A DNA stretch of 64,000 nucleotides from Arthrobacter sp. PAMC25284 (GTDB lineage: Bacteria > Actinomycetota > Actinomycetes > Actinomycetales > Micrococcaceae): NCBI RefSeq assembly GCF_019443425.1, contig NZ_CP080382.1, positions 1,736,001 to 1,800,000 of the forward strand, given 5' to 3'. The notes below the pieces were generated by a model. It searched no databases. It was not told the origin of the DNA and saw only the letters and a program-made list of their open reading frames with translations. This document shows, piece by piece, positions 1 to 8,099 of the stretch. The position numbers and the translations under genes are program-made. Position 1 is the first letter of the stretch, and each line of letters begins with the position of its first letter.

Positions 1-74
1 CTCACCTTTAACGCAAAGGATTGCAATTTTTTTGATCTGCACAAAAAAGTTTCGATGTTCACTCTACGGAAACC

Positions 75-103
75 TTGACGAAACATGGGATATCTAGTGT
101 GAT
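75..103 (+). promoter_or_regulatory. possible sigma70-type promoter of the amide-hydrolysis operon
   Basis: TTGACG at 75-80 is followed after 17 bp by TGTGAT at 98-103, a good -35 and a mediocre -10. It lies about 110 bp upstream of the first gene in an AT-rich stretch (1-120) that contrasts with the GC-rich surroundings. Runs of A and T just upstream could hold a regulator site, but no clear operator was recognised. Confidence 0.35.
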
Positions 104-214
104 GTAAATAACATTCTCGGCATGCGAAGTCTTCTGCATATCAACGCAATCGATTGCACAACGAGCAATGCAGTCAGGGACCACAAGGCCGACCGGCACA
201 CACAAAGGAGCCAG

Positions 215-1511
215 ATGATCGACCTCACCGACCAGCGGCGCGACGCCGCCGAACGACTCCGCGACGGCATCCTGGAACTAGCCGAGTACCGGGACCCGGA
301 CCGCCAGGGCTGGACCCGCGAAGTGTTCAGCGCGGCTTACCGGGAATCCCGGAGCTGGGTCGCCCGGCGGATGGCGGCAGCGGGACTGCAGGTTCACGAG
401 GACACCGCCGGCAATATCGTTGGCCGGCTCTCCGGGACGGATCCCAACGCCCCGGCGCTGGTGACCGGTTCTCACACAGACTCGGTCGACGGCGGCGGAC
501 GATTCGATGGCGTCGTCGGCGTCCTCGGCGCCCTGGAGGCCGTGCAGTTGCTTCGCGAATCCGGACAACCCCTGCGCCGCGATCTCCTCGTGGTGGACTT
601 CCTCGGCGAGGAATCCAACGCGTTCGGCCTCAGCTGCCTCGGCAGCAGGGCCATCGCCGGCGAACTAACACGCGCCGACCTTGACCGTCAGGACTACCGG
701 GGCGTCAGCCTCGGCCAGGCCTACCAGGATTTCGGACTCGATCCCGCGTCAGTGCTTAAGACGCGTTGGGCCCGCACAAAGCAACTTCACGCTTTCATCG
801 AACTGCACATCGAACAGGGGCCCCACGCTGGAACAGCGCCAGCTGCCGCTTGGCATAGTCACCGCCATCACCGGCATCGAGCGGCTGGTCGCGACGTTCA
901 CCGGAAGCCCAGACCATGCCGGCACCCGGCCGATGAATGACCGGAAGGATGCCATGGTCGCCGCAGCCGAAGCCGTGTTGTCCGTCCGCCGGGAGGGGTG
1001 CGGCGCCCCCAACCACGGGGTCGCCACCACCACCCGCATCGAATCGGAGTCCCGATCGCCCAACGTCGTGCCGTCCCTCGTGCGGATGACCAGCGAAGTC
1101 CGAAGTGTCGACAGCACCTGGCTGAGCGGAGTCCGCGGACGCTTGGCCGAGGAAATTTTGATCAACGCCCGGAACCTTGGGGTTGATGTCGAATTTGACT
1201 GGTCCACCGATAACGCTGTGGTCCAGGCCCATAGCGGCATCCACGACGTCGCGGCCGCCGCCGCCGACGCGATAGGCATCCCGTGGATGCCCATCCCCAG
1301 CGGGGCCACCCACGACGCCGTTCACATGGCGTCGCTGGCGCCGATGGGCATGATCTTTATCCCTTCCAAGGCGGGCAAGAGCCACTGCCCGGAGGAATGG
1401 ACCGACTTCGCTGACATTGCCACCGGCGTCGGCGCCCTCGCGCAGACGCTCACCCTGCTCGACCGCACAGAGCTGAACCCCACAACGCTGGCCGGCACAG
1501 CACTGAACTGA
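215..1511 (+). pseudogene. M20-family N-carbamoyl-L-amino-acid hydrolase / allantoate amidohydrolase, frameshifted
   Basis: The ATG at 215 follows AAAGGAG at 204-210. The first part carries the hydantoinase/carbamoylase signatures GSHTDSV, GRFDGVVGVLGALEA and EESNAFGLSCLGSRAI and reaches HIEQGP, where the frame breaks. Removing one C from the CCCC at 821-824 joins it to the second part (LEQRQLPLGIVTAITG, then SPDHAGTRPMNDRKDA) up to the stop at 1511, giving about 431 residues, normal for the family. Such enzymes hydrolyse N-carbamoyl amino acids or ureides in the cytosol with two metal ions. Genes for a permease pair and a second M20 hydrolase follow. Either the gene is broken or the run was misread; the rest of the sequence is well preserved, which fits a very recent mutation or an assembly error. 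Confidence 0.8.
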
Positions 1512-1566
1512 CCGAACGGCCTCCATCCCAAACCCACCCGCATCCTTATCCACCATCGGAGCATCC

Positions 1567-2319
1567 ATGAGTACTGCAGCAACTTCCGGCACCTCCACGG
1601 ACATCCTCTCGATCGCTAACCTCCCTGTCCTGTGGGTGCTGGCGGCCGGGGTCTTCGGGGCCATCGTTCTCCAATCTGTCATCTACATGCGCGCTGCCAG
1701 GAAGGCCGGGCCCGCCGCGGATATTTCGGAGACCGAACTGAAAAGATCCTTTCGCGCCGGTGCCGTGGCGGCAATCGGGCCGTCCCTCGCGGTCGTGCTG
1801 GTCAGCATCGCGCTGATGACGCTGTTCGGGACTCCGGCGGTGCTGGTCCGGATCGGGTTGGTGGGTTCCGCGGCCACTGAATCCGCGTCAGCCAGCCTCG
1901 CCGCCACCACCATGGGGGCAACGCTCGGCGGTCCGGGCTATAACCAGAGCGTCTTCGCGGTGGCATTCATGGCCATGAGCATGTCCGGTGCTATGTGGAT
2001 GATTTCCACGCTCATCCTTACCCCGATCCTTCGGCGCGGCGATTCGAAACTGCGCAAGGTTAACCCGGCATTGATGGCGATCGTCCCCGCGGCCGCCCTG
2101 ATCGGGGCGTTCGCCAGCCTCGGGATTGCGGAGCTCGGCAAGACCCCGGTGCACATCATGACCGTCATCGTGTCCGCTGTGGTCATGGGAATCTGCCTCG
2201 CGCTGGCCAGGAAATTCTCCGTCGCCTGGCTCCGGGAATGGGGACTGGGGATCTCGATCATGGTCGGTCTGTTCGTAGCCTTCACCGCCCACACGTCCGG
2301 CATGGCACTGGCTGCCTAG
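1567..2319 (+). CDS. DUF5058-type integral membrane protein, likely transporter subunit
   Basis: This 250-residue protein has at least six hydrophobic segments and matches my recollection of the DUF5058 family. The ATG at 1567 follows a GGAG-containing leader. It lies 55 bp after the carbamoylase and 43 bp before another polytopic membrane protein, so all are probably one transcript. A central stretch rich in Ser, Ala and Gly (about residues 100-125, with ATESASASLAA and GGPGYNQ) could line a substrate path. Genes of this type next to M20 hydrolases suggest uptake of the amide or peptide-like compound those enzymes cut; the substrate is unknown. Family assignment is from memory, transport function is inference. 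Confidence 0.6.
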   Translation: MSTAATSGTSTDILSIANLPVLWVLAAGVFGAIVLQSVIYMRAARKAGPAADISETELKRSFRAGAVAAIGPSLAVVLVSIALMTLFGTPAVLVRIGLVGSAATESASASLAATTMGATLGGPGYNQSVFAVAFMAMSMSGAMWMISTLILTPILRRGDSKLRKVNPALMAIVPAAALIGAFASLGIAELGKTPVHIMTVIVSAVVMGICLALARKFSVAWLREWGLGISIMVGLFVAFTAHTSGMALAA

Positions 2320-2362
2320 TCAGCCAGTCCCGCCTGTATCCCGTCTCGAAAGGATTGTTTCC

Positions 2363-3091
2363 ATGACTGCTCTCGCCACTGATACCTCCCCCGCCGCGAC
2401 CCTCCTCGAATTCGACCGCACCACCTCCCGCTGGGGCCAGATCACCATGGCCTCCGCCCTCATCTTCTCGCTGGCGGCGCCGCTTTATCTGGTGCTCTTC
2501 GCCGACCTCGGCATCACATCCGGTCAGGTCTGGACCGCCTTCTTCGCGGTCGCGGCTGCATTTTTCGTGCTGTGGTTCGTCGAGCCCATCACCTACTACC
2601 CTGTCTTGGGCCCGGCCGCGATGTACCAGGCCTTCATGATCGGCAATATCGCCAACAAGCTGCTACCGTCGGCTCTGGTGGCCCAGGCGACCATCGGCGC
2701 CAAGGCCGGTACCAAACGCGGCGAGTTCGCGGCCTTGATGGCCATCTGCGGAGCCGCGATGGTGCACGTGGTATCGATGCTGCTGTTCGTCGGAGTGCTC
2801 GGCACCTGGCTGGTCAGCGTCATCCCGGCCGACGTCGTCACCGTCGCCCGGCTCTACATTTTCCCCAGCATCATCGGCGCCGTCCTGGTCCAGCTCATCG
2901 TCACCATGAAACAGCCGCGTGTGACGGTTATCGCCGTCGTGGTCGCTGTTGTGGTCCTCTTCGTCCTGGTCCCCGCCGTCCCGGCGCTCGCCAAGCCCGC
3001 CACCGGGATCGTGGTCCTGGCTACCGCAGCCCTGGCGTGGTTCCTGCGGTCCCGTAAGGACGCGCCCGCCCCCGCCACCTTGGTCAACTAG
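2363..3091 (+). CDS. integral membrane protein, partner of the DUF5058-type protein
   Basis: A 242-residue polytopic protein with about six hydrophobic helices. The ATG at 2363 has GAAAGGA at 2348-2354. The N-terminal 30 residues are cytosolic-looking, followed by alternating helices and a conserved-looking loop with EPITYYPVLGPAAMYQAFM. The C-terminus ends in a short charged tail. Its position between the DUF5058-type gene and the M20 amidohydrolase, with gaps of 43 and 70 bp, suggests that the two membrane proteins form one permease. I do not recognise a named family with certainty; the pairing and transport role are inferred from context. Confidence 0.6.
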   Translation: MTALATDTSPAATLLEFDRTTSRWGQITMASALIFSLAAPLYLVLFADLGITSGQVWTAFFAVAAAFFVLWFVEPITYYPVLGPAAMYQAFMIGNIANKLLPSALVAQATIGAKAGTKRGEFAALMAICGAAMVHVVSMLLFVGVLGTWLVSVIPADVVTVARLYIFPSIIGAVLVQLIVTMKQPRVTVIAVVVAVVVLFVLVPAVPALAKPATGIVVLATAALAWFLRSRKDAPAPATLVN

Positions 3092-3161
3092 GCCGCCGGG
3101 TAACCAAGCCGGCCACTGGGCCACCCCGATCTTCCCGAAAGCTCGTCCCGAAAGGAACCCC

Positions 3162-4403
3162 ATGATCACCACTGCCCCGTTCGAACTCAGCGAGACCCGC
3201 CAGGCCGAGATGCATGAGCTCTACCGCCACCTCCATACCCACCCCGAGCTGTCCATGCAGGAGACCAACACGGCGGCCTTTATCCAGCGGAGACTTCAGG
3301 CGCTGGGCCTGGAAACGTTTATGTGTGGCGGCACCGGCGTGGTGGGAATCCTCCGCAATGGGGCAGGACCTGTGGTGGGCTACCGGGCAGACACAGACGG
3401 ATTGCCGATGAAGGAGGATACGGGACTCGACTTTGCGAGCAAAGCCACCGGGACCCTCGCGGACGGAACGGCCGTCCCGGTGATGCACGGCTGCGGCCAC
3501 GACACCCACATGACCGTTGCCCTGACGGCCGCGCAGCTGCTGAGCGAAAGCCTGGACGTGTGGTCCGGGACCGTGGTCTTCATCTTCCAGCCGGGCGAGG
3601 AAACCGCCGCCGGCGCCAAGGCCATGATTGAGGACGGACTCTGGGACAAGGCCCCAAAACCGGAGATCATCTATGGCCAGCACGTTTGGCCGGGTCTGTC
3701 AGGGACCGTCAACATCAGCAGCGGCACGGCCATGGCCATGGCCGATTCGTGGAAAATTACGGTCCACGGTCGGCAGGCGCACGGCTCCCAGCCGGAACAG
3801 TCCATCGACCCGATCGTGCTGGGCGCCCACATGGTGGTGCGGCTCCAGACCGTGGTCTCCCGCGAGGTCCACCCGATGAAGTCCGCGGTGGTCACCGTGG
3901 GCACCTTCCACGCCGGGCTGAAGGAAAACATCATTCCGGCAACGGCGGAGTTCTCGGTCAACGTCCGGACCTTCGACGTCGACGTCCGCACCCGGGTGCT
4001 GGATTCCCTGCGCCGCATCCTGCACGCCGAAGCGGACGCCTCGGGAGCGCCAGCGCCCTCGATTGAGGAAATCTCCAGCTTCCCGCAGTGCTACAACGAC
4101 CCGGCCTCGGCCGACGCCCTGATCGGCGAATTTCAGGCGGCCCTCGGCGAAGACTGCGTCAACGTGGTGCCGCCGGTGATGGGGAGCGAGGACTTCGGAC
4201 TCCTCGCCGAAGCGTTGGGAGTGCCGTCCGTGTACTGGATGTTCGGCGCCTACACGCAGGAACGGCTCGACGCCGATACACCCCTTCCCGGAAACCACTC
4301 GCCGTACTTCGCGCCGGACATTGAGCCGACCCTGGGCACGGGCCTCCGTGCCGCCTTGACTTCGCTTCTCTCACGGGTGGGCCGGTCCGGCGCCGCACAG
4401 TGA
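3162..4403 (+). CDS. M20-family amidohydrolase (hippurate/N-acyl amino acid hydrolase type)
   Basis: 413 residues, typical of M20D amidohydrolases that hydrolyse N-acyl or aromatic amino acid amides. The ATG at 3162 has GAAAGGAA at 3150-3157. Key motifs are the early HTHPELSMQE, the metal site HGCGHDTHM, the catalytic QPGEE, the dimerisation-domain HGRQAHGSQPEQSIDP, and the late MGSEDFG and PGNHSPYF. All expected metal ligands appear present, so it should be active. It is the last intact gene of the operon with the carbamoylase and the permease pair, so it probably acts on the imported compound or on the product of the first enzyme. An exact substrate cannot be read from the sequence. Confidence 0.85.
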   Translation: MITTAPFELSETRQAEMHELYRHLHTHPELSMQETNTAAFIQRRLQALGLETFMCGGTGVVGILRNGAGPVVGYRADTDGLPMKEDTGLDFASKATGTLADGTAVPVMHGCGHDTHMTVALTAAQLLSESLDVWSGTVVFIFQPGEETAAGAKAMIEDGLWDKAPKPEIIYGQHVWPGLSGTVNISSGTAMAMADSWKITVHGRQAHGSQPEQSIDPIVLGAHMVVRLQTVVSREVHPMKSAVVTVGTFHAGLKENIIPATAEFSVNVRTFDVDVRTRVLDSLRRILHAEADASGAPAPSIEEISSFPQCYNDPASADALIGEFQAALGEDCVNVVPPVMGSEDFGLLAEALGVPSVYWMFGAYTQERLDADTPLPGNHSPYFAPDIEPTLGTGLRAALTSLLSRVGRSGAAQ

Positions 4404-4404
4404 A

Positions 4405-4626
4405 CAGCTCTGCGAACGTCACGGTCACAAACCCGCGACTACCGGCATCAGTGCATTCTCAGCCACCGGGCTCCCGGCTCTATCGGTTCCGGCAGGGTTC
4501 AGCGGCGGCCTGCCGGTCGGGCTGCAGCTGGCCGTGAATCACGGCATGGACTTCGAGCTGCTCCAGGTCACCGACTGCTTCGAACGGGCCACCGGCCTCG
4601 CGAAGCGGGAGCTGGTTCTGGGCTGA
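4405..4626 (+). pseudogene. C-terminal remnant of an amidase-signature-family enzyme
   Basis: One frame reads through TGISAFSATGLPALSVPAGF, then GLPVGLQLAV and a helix ending AKRELVLG before a TGA at 4624. This is the usual C-terminal end of GatA-like amidases (about 60 of 450 or more residues). No start or catalytic Ser-Lys part is present, so the gene lost most of its length. It sits directly behind the M20 hydrolase in the same orientation and probably was once part of the amide-degradation operon. Confidence 0.75.
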
Positions 4627-4647
4627 CGGGAGTCTGGAGCCACAGCG

Positions 4648-4691
4648 GACGACGGCGGGTGTGCCCTTATCAGTGACAGCCCGCCGTCGTC
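4648..4691 (+). terminator. hairpin after the amide-hydrolysis operon
   Basis: A perfect 12-bp stem (GACGACGGCGGG at 4648-4659 with its complement at 4680-4691) surrounds a 20-nt loop and is followed by a pyrimidine-rich stretch without a long T run. Its place just after the amidase remnant fits the operon's terminator. Confidence 0.55.
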
Positions 4692-4723
4692 TCTCTCGGC
4701 CGGGGACCTGACCCCTGAAGTCC

Positions 4724-4876
4724 GACGATCAGGCCCGTCTGTACCTGTACCTCATGCTGGCCCTGACCCTTTCCACTGTCGTGGTCAACACCGCCCTAGC
4801 CGGTCTCGCGGCCAACTCGCGGCTCGGCTGCTCTTCCGGTCAGGGACGGGCCTCTGTTTTTGCCATGGTGCCCTGA
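4724..4876 (+). other. unrecognised open fragment with one hydrophobic segment
   Basis: A frame of about 50 codons ends at TGA 4874-4876 and encodes RLYLYLMLALTLSTVVVNTA followed by a short polar tail. No good start or ribosome site was found. It may be the broken end of a membrane protein gene. The rest of 4692-4897 shows nothing else. Confidence 0.25.
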
Positions 4877-4897
4877 ACTCTTGGTGCGGTGACCTGG

Positions 4898-5330
4898 CTA
4901 GGTGCCGCGCTGCAACGCGACGACGCCCAGCTGCCGCATCAGGCGTAGGTGGTCGGTGGTGCCCCAGTGTTCTGCGACCTGGCCGTTTTCGACCCGGACA
5001 ATGTCCGTGGCATCGAATTCCACGCTCTTACCCGTTGGTTTGATGCCGGAAATCTCACCGGTGTGCGTGCCCGCAAGGATAACGTGGCCTGCCTCCATGT
5101 TGTCGCCCGACAGCACCGGCCCCATCGCCTTGACGTGAATGTCAGGAAACGCGGTACGCAAAGCTTTCACGAAGTACAGGGCGCCTTCCTTCCCGGCGGG
5201 TTGCCCGAGAATGGGGGGCATCCTCATGGTTGACGTAGTCATCGGCCGTCATTTCGTCCATGAGTGCCAGATTTCCGCCCCCCAGCACCTCCCTGTAATA
5301 CCGTTCGATCAGTCCGGTCCGGTCTGCCAT
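4898..5330 (-). pseudogene. SnoaL-like / ester cyclase family protein, frameshifted paralogue
   Basis: The ATG at 5330, with AAGGAG upstream, starts GLIERYYREVLGGGNLALMD. The frame breaks at the G run 5213-5218 (plus strand); removing one base joins it to the downstream part with LRTAFPDIHVKAMGP, GTHTGEISGI and VAEHWGTTDHLRLMRQLGVV. The joined product, about 143 residues, aligns along its length with the intact gene at 6773-7189. The fold is a NTF2-like cone; members include polyketide cyclases and many proteins of unknown substrate. Function cannot be assigned. The break is either a recent mutation in a homopolymer or an assembly error. Confidence 0.75.
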
Positions 5331-5564
5331 GTCGGCTCCTTCAACTCAGTGAGACCGTTCAAGGCCGAGACTACTCCGGCCGCAGAGGCGTATCAATGCG
5401 CCGAACCTCCCCGTCATTCCGGCATCACAACCTGCCGATCCAGCCATTTCCCGCCGTTCATCTCCGCGCCACCATGGCTATTCCAAACGGTCACACGAAC
5501 GGCCTATCGTGGACGGGCCGCCGATCCTCGGCTGGCAACCCGCTTATCCTGGAGGATCCCTCGT

Positions 5565-6620
5565 ATGCGCACCATCCTGACCGCCGCCTCCGCCGTCGCG
5601 CTCTTCGCCGTCGTCGCAGGCTGCACTGCCAGCCCCTCCCCCAAGGCATCCGCTCAATCGGGGACCCCGACGGCGTCCCTCACCTCGAGCGCGTCGGGCG
5701 CCACAATGAACCTGGACCTGCAGTCCCACCGCGGCGGCCGCGGCGAATGGACCGAGGAGTCCCTGGCCGCGTTCGGGAACTCCCTCAAGCTCGGCGTTAC
5801 CACCCTGGAACTGGACACGCACTTGAGCGAGGACGGCAGTATCGTCGTCTGGCACGACGACCTGATCCAGCCCGAAAAATGCCAGGACACTGCCCCGGTG
5901 ACCACGGGCGACGTCGACTTCCCCTATGTGGGTGACCGCGTCGCGGACCTGACGCTCGCGCAGCTGAAGACCCTTAACTGCGGCTTTATGCAGCTGCCTA
6001 ACTACCCGGACCAGCAGGTCATCACGGGCAACCGGATGGCCGAGCTCAAGGACGTCTACCAGCTGGCCCGCGATTACGAGGCGAAGAACGTCCGCTTCAA
6101 CGTCGAGACCAAGGTGGAGGAAGGCAAGTCTGGCGGCGAAGGCATGGTCGCGCTGACCCGGGCCGTCGTGGCGGAGATCCAGGCCTCCGGCATGCAGGAC
6201 CGCACCACTCTTCAGTCCTTCGACTGGTCCTCGCTGAACCTGGCCAAGGAAATCGACCCGTCCCTGATCCTCGTGGCGCTCTCCAGCGGTGATGCCTGGG
6301 CCCAGGTGGGGCAGCCCGGCAAGAGCCCTGACCTCGGCGGCATCGATATTGACGACTACAACGGCTCACTGGCCCAGGCCGCTGCGGTCCAGGGATACGA
6401 CGTCATCTCCCCTGCCTTCAAGTCCGTCACCCCGGCCATGATCCGCGAGGCGCATGACCTCAAGCTGGCAGTCATCCCGTGGACCGTGAACACTCAGGCG
6501 GACATGGAGAACATGCTGGGCCTGGGCGTGGACGGCATCATTACCGACTACCCCACCCGGCTGCGCGCCCTGATGGATCAGCGCGGCATGAAGCTGCCGA
6601 AGGCGTATCAGCCCAAGTAG
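5565..6620 (+). CDS. secreted lipoprotein glycerophosphodiester phosphodiesterase
   Basis: 351 residues. The ATG at 5565 follows GGAGGA at 5551-5556. Residues 1-20 form a lipoprotein signal ending in the lipobox VVAGC, followed by a Ser/Thr/Pro-rich spacer, so the protein should be anchored outside the membrane. The catalytic domain shows the GDPD pattern: QSHRGGRGEW, then LGVTTLELDTHLSEDG and IVVWHDD, which supply the metal-binding Glu/Asp and the catalytic His pair, and a C-terminal AVIPWTVNTQADM with GVDGIITDYP. The enzyme releases glycerol 3-phosphate from glycerophosphodiesters, supplying phosphate and carbon from lipid or teichoic acid breakdown. It lies between two SnoaL-like genes of opposite strand, with no evident functional link. 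Confidence 0.9.
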   Translation: MRTILTAASAVALFAVVAGCTASPSPKASAQSGTPTASLTSSASGATMNLDLQSHRGGRGEWTEESLAAFGNSLKLGVTTLELDTHLSEDGSIVVWHDDLIQPEKCQDTAPVTTGDVDFPYVGDRVADLTLAQLKTLNCGFMQLPNYPDQQVITGNRMAELKDVYQLARDYEAKNVRFNVETKVEEGKSGGEGMVALTRAVVAEIQASGMQDRTTLQSFDWSSLNLAKEIDPSLILVALSSGDAWAQVGQPGKSPDLGGIDIDDYNGSLAQAAAVQGYDVISPAFKSVTPAMIREAHDLKLAVIPWTVNTQADMENMLGLGVDGIITDYPTRLRALMDQRGMKLPKAYQPK

Positions 6621-6708
6621 CAGCACGACGCCGGCAAAGGCCGGGCCGTCGCACTCGGCCGCGTAAGTATCATGGCGGCCCGGGCGCAGGACTGCTGCAA
6701 ACAAAGGT

Positions 6709-6736
6709 AGAGGCTCTTCCCGTGGGAAGGGCCTCT
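6709..6736. terminator. bidirectional terminator hairpin
   Basis: A 12-bp stem (6709-6720 with 6725-6736, one T:G wobble) closes the tetraloop CGTG between the convergent phosphodiesterase and SnoaL-like genes. Read on the minus strand it is followed by ACCTTTGTTTG, a weak T tract, so it suits the minus-strand gene best. Confidence 0.6.
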
Positions 6737-6772
6737 GCATTGCAGTCTGATGCTGTCCTTGAGGGCGGTGTC

Positions 6773-7189
6773 CTAAACGGCCACGGCCCCCATCTGCTGC
6801 ATAAGCCGCAGACTGTCGGTGGTGCCCCAATGCTCGGCGACCTTGCCGTTTTCCACGCGGATGATGTCGGTGGCATCGAATTCCACGGTGTTTCCCGTCG
6901 GGGCAATACCTGCCATCTCGCCACGATGGGTGCCCGTGAGGATGACGTGGCACGCCTCCATGTTTTCGGCGGAGAGTGCCGGTTCGATCGATTTGACATG
7001 GATATCCGGGAAAGCGGTACGCATCGCCTCCGCGAAATAGCGCGCCCCTGCTTTGCCTGGCGGCTGCCCCGGCAAGGCTTCCTCGTGATCGACGTAGTTA
7101 TCCGCCGTCAGTTCATCCACGAGCGCCAGGTTTCCGCCTTCCAACACCTCCCTGTAAAACCGGCCAATGAGTCCAATCTCGTCAGTCAT
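6773..7189 (-). CDS. SnoaL-like / ester cyclase family protein
   Basis: 138 residues. The ATG at 7189 is chosen because AAGGAG lies just upstream; further upstream starts lack one. The protein starts GLIGRFYREVLEGGNLALVD and includes the family-typical AFPDIHVKSIEPAL, EFDATDIIRVENGKVAEHW and a C-terminal LRLMQQMG. This is a small alpha+beta NTF2-like fold with a pocket; relatives range from polyketide cyclases to enzymes of unknown role. It is the intact copy of a tandem pair with 4898-5330. No pathway partner is visible nearby, so the substrate is unknown. Confidence 0.75.
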   Translation of the reverse strand: MTDEIGLIGRFYREVLEGGNLALVDELTADNYVDHEEALPGQPPGKAGARYFAEAMRTAFPDIHVKSIEPALSAENMEACHVILTGTHRGEMAGIAPTGNTVEFDATDIIRVENGKVAEHWGTTDSLRLMQQMGAVAV

Positions 7190-7559
7190 ATCCGACTCCT
7201 TCAGTGCTGAGACCGTCATAGAGTCCCCCAGGTGTGCCGCGTCATGGCATCCGGCACTGCGGTCCGGCACCAGGGTCATTCACTAGAGCAGGACGACGTT
7301 GGGAGGGGTCCGGCATGCGCGGGAGCCAGTCAGCGGGAAGTTGTCCGCGAAGACGTCACGGCTCTCCTTGCTGGCGCCATCGTTGGCAGAAAGGGCCCGG
7401 ATTCGGCGCCAAAAACGAATGAGAAAACGGGCGAAATGCCTCGTTAAGACCGACGTTAGGCCCCCTTTCGGGGTCTGTCAATATCGTAAAATCGTCCGTT
7501 TCGCTGGCCGGGAGACGGGACCCAGACAATGGTTTCAGCCGGCGGCGTGGTGGTCAGTG
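7190..7559. other. non-coding stretch without recognisable gene
   Basis: Several frames stay open here because of high GC, but none has a ribosome site or a recognisable protein pattern. A short C4/G4 hairpin near 7462-7478 (GGCCCC-CTTTC-GGGG) is the only structure seen. The region probably holds eroded sequence next to the MFS remnant. Confidence 0.5.
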
Positions 7560-8015
7560 CCCCGCATCCGAACAGCCACGATGAGGCCGGATGCGCCGGG
7601 CAGCACGGCGGTAACGGAGCCCCGCGTGGGTTCCGGCGTGGACGGAAATGTGGCTGGCGGCCTCACGTTTGGCGTGGTGGTGGGTTTCGCGCACGGTCAG
7701 GACGGAGAGGCCCAGCCCGACGGCGACGAACGCGGCGCCGAGCAGGAACGGGCCCGGGCGCAGCCCGGAGGTGGCGGCGATGTACCTCGTGGCGAGGACG
7801 GCGCGGGCGACGCCGAGGTAGCCGGCGGCTTCAATTCAGCCCCATGGCCAGGCCGCGGCGGGACGGTCCGTCGAGGTCCATCTTCATCATCACGGTGGTG
7901 GACCAGGTCAGGCCCTGGCTGACCCCCCAGGACCACGTTGGTGGCCACGATCCAGCCCCAGCGTGATGCCGGCCCGGGGGTTCCGGTGCGGTGAGTTGGT
8001 GTTGGCGGTCATCAT
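7560..8015 (-). pseudogene. remnant of an MFS transporter
   Basis: The ATG at 8015 has GGAG upstream, but the frame is broken several times. Stretches that read as an MFS protein include WIVATNVVLG, then SQGLTWSTTVMMKMDLDGPS with RRGLAMGLN, then AAGYLGVARAVLATRYIAAT with GPFLLGAAFVAVGLGLSVLT and HHHAKREA. Switching between them needs indels, one at the six-base run 7922-7927 (plus strand). The first helices and the whole second half are missing. MFS genes often accompany MBL-rhodanese genes in related bacteria (from memory), so this was probably the last gene of the persulfide module. Confidence 0.7.
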
Positions 8016-8043
8016 TGCTGCACTCCAGTGGTGGGAAACAAAG

Positions 8044-8075
8044 CCGCGGCGGCCCGGTGTTCCGGGCCGCCGCGG
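8044..8075 (-). terminator. intrinsic terminator of the persulfide operon
   Basis: A perfect 14-bp GC stem (8044-8057 with 8062-8075) closes a TGTT loop. On the minus strand it lies 24 bp after the MBL-rhodanese stop and is followed by CTTTGTTT, so it should end that transcript before the MFS remnant. Confidence 0.75.
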
Positions 8076-8099
8076 ACGGTGTCATACAGGTGTTGCGGG

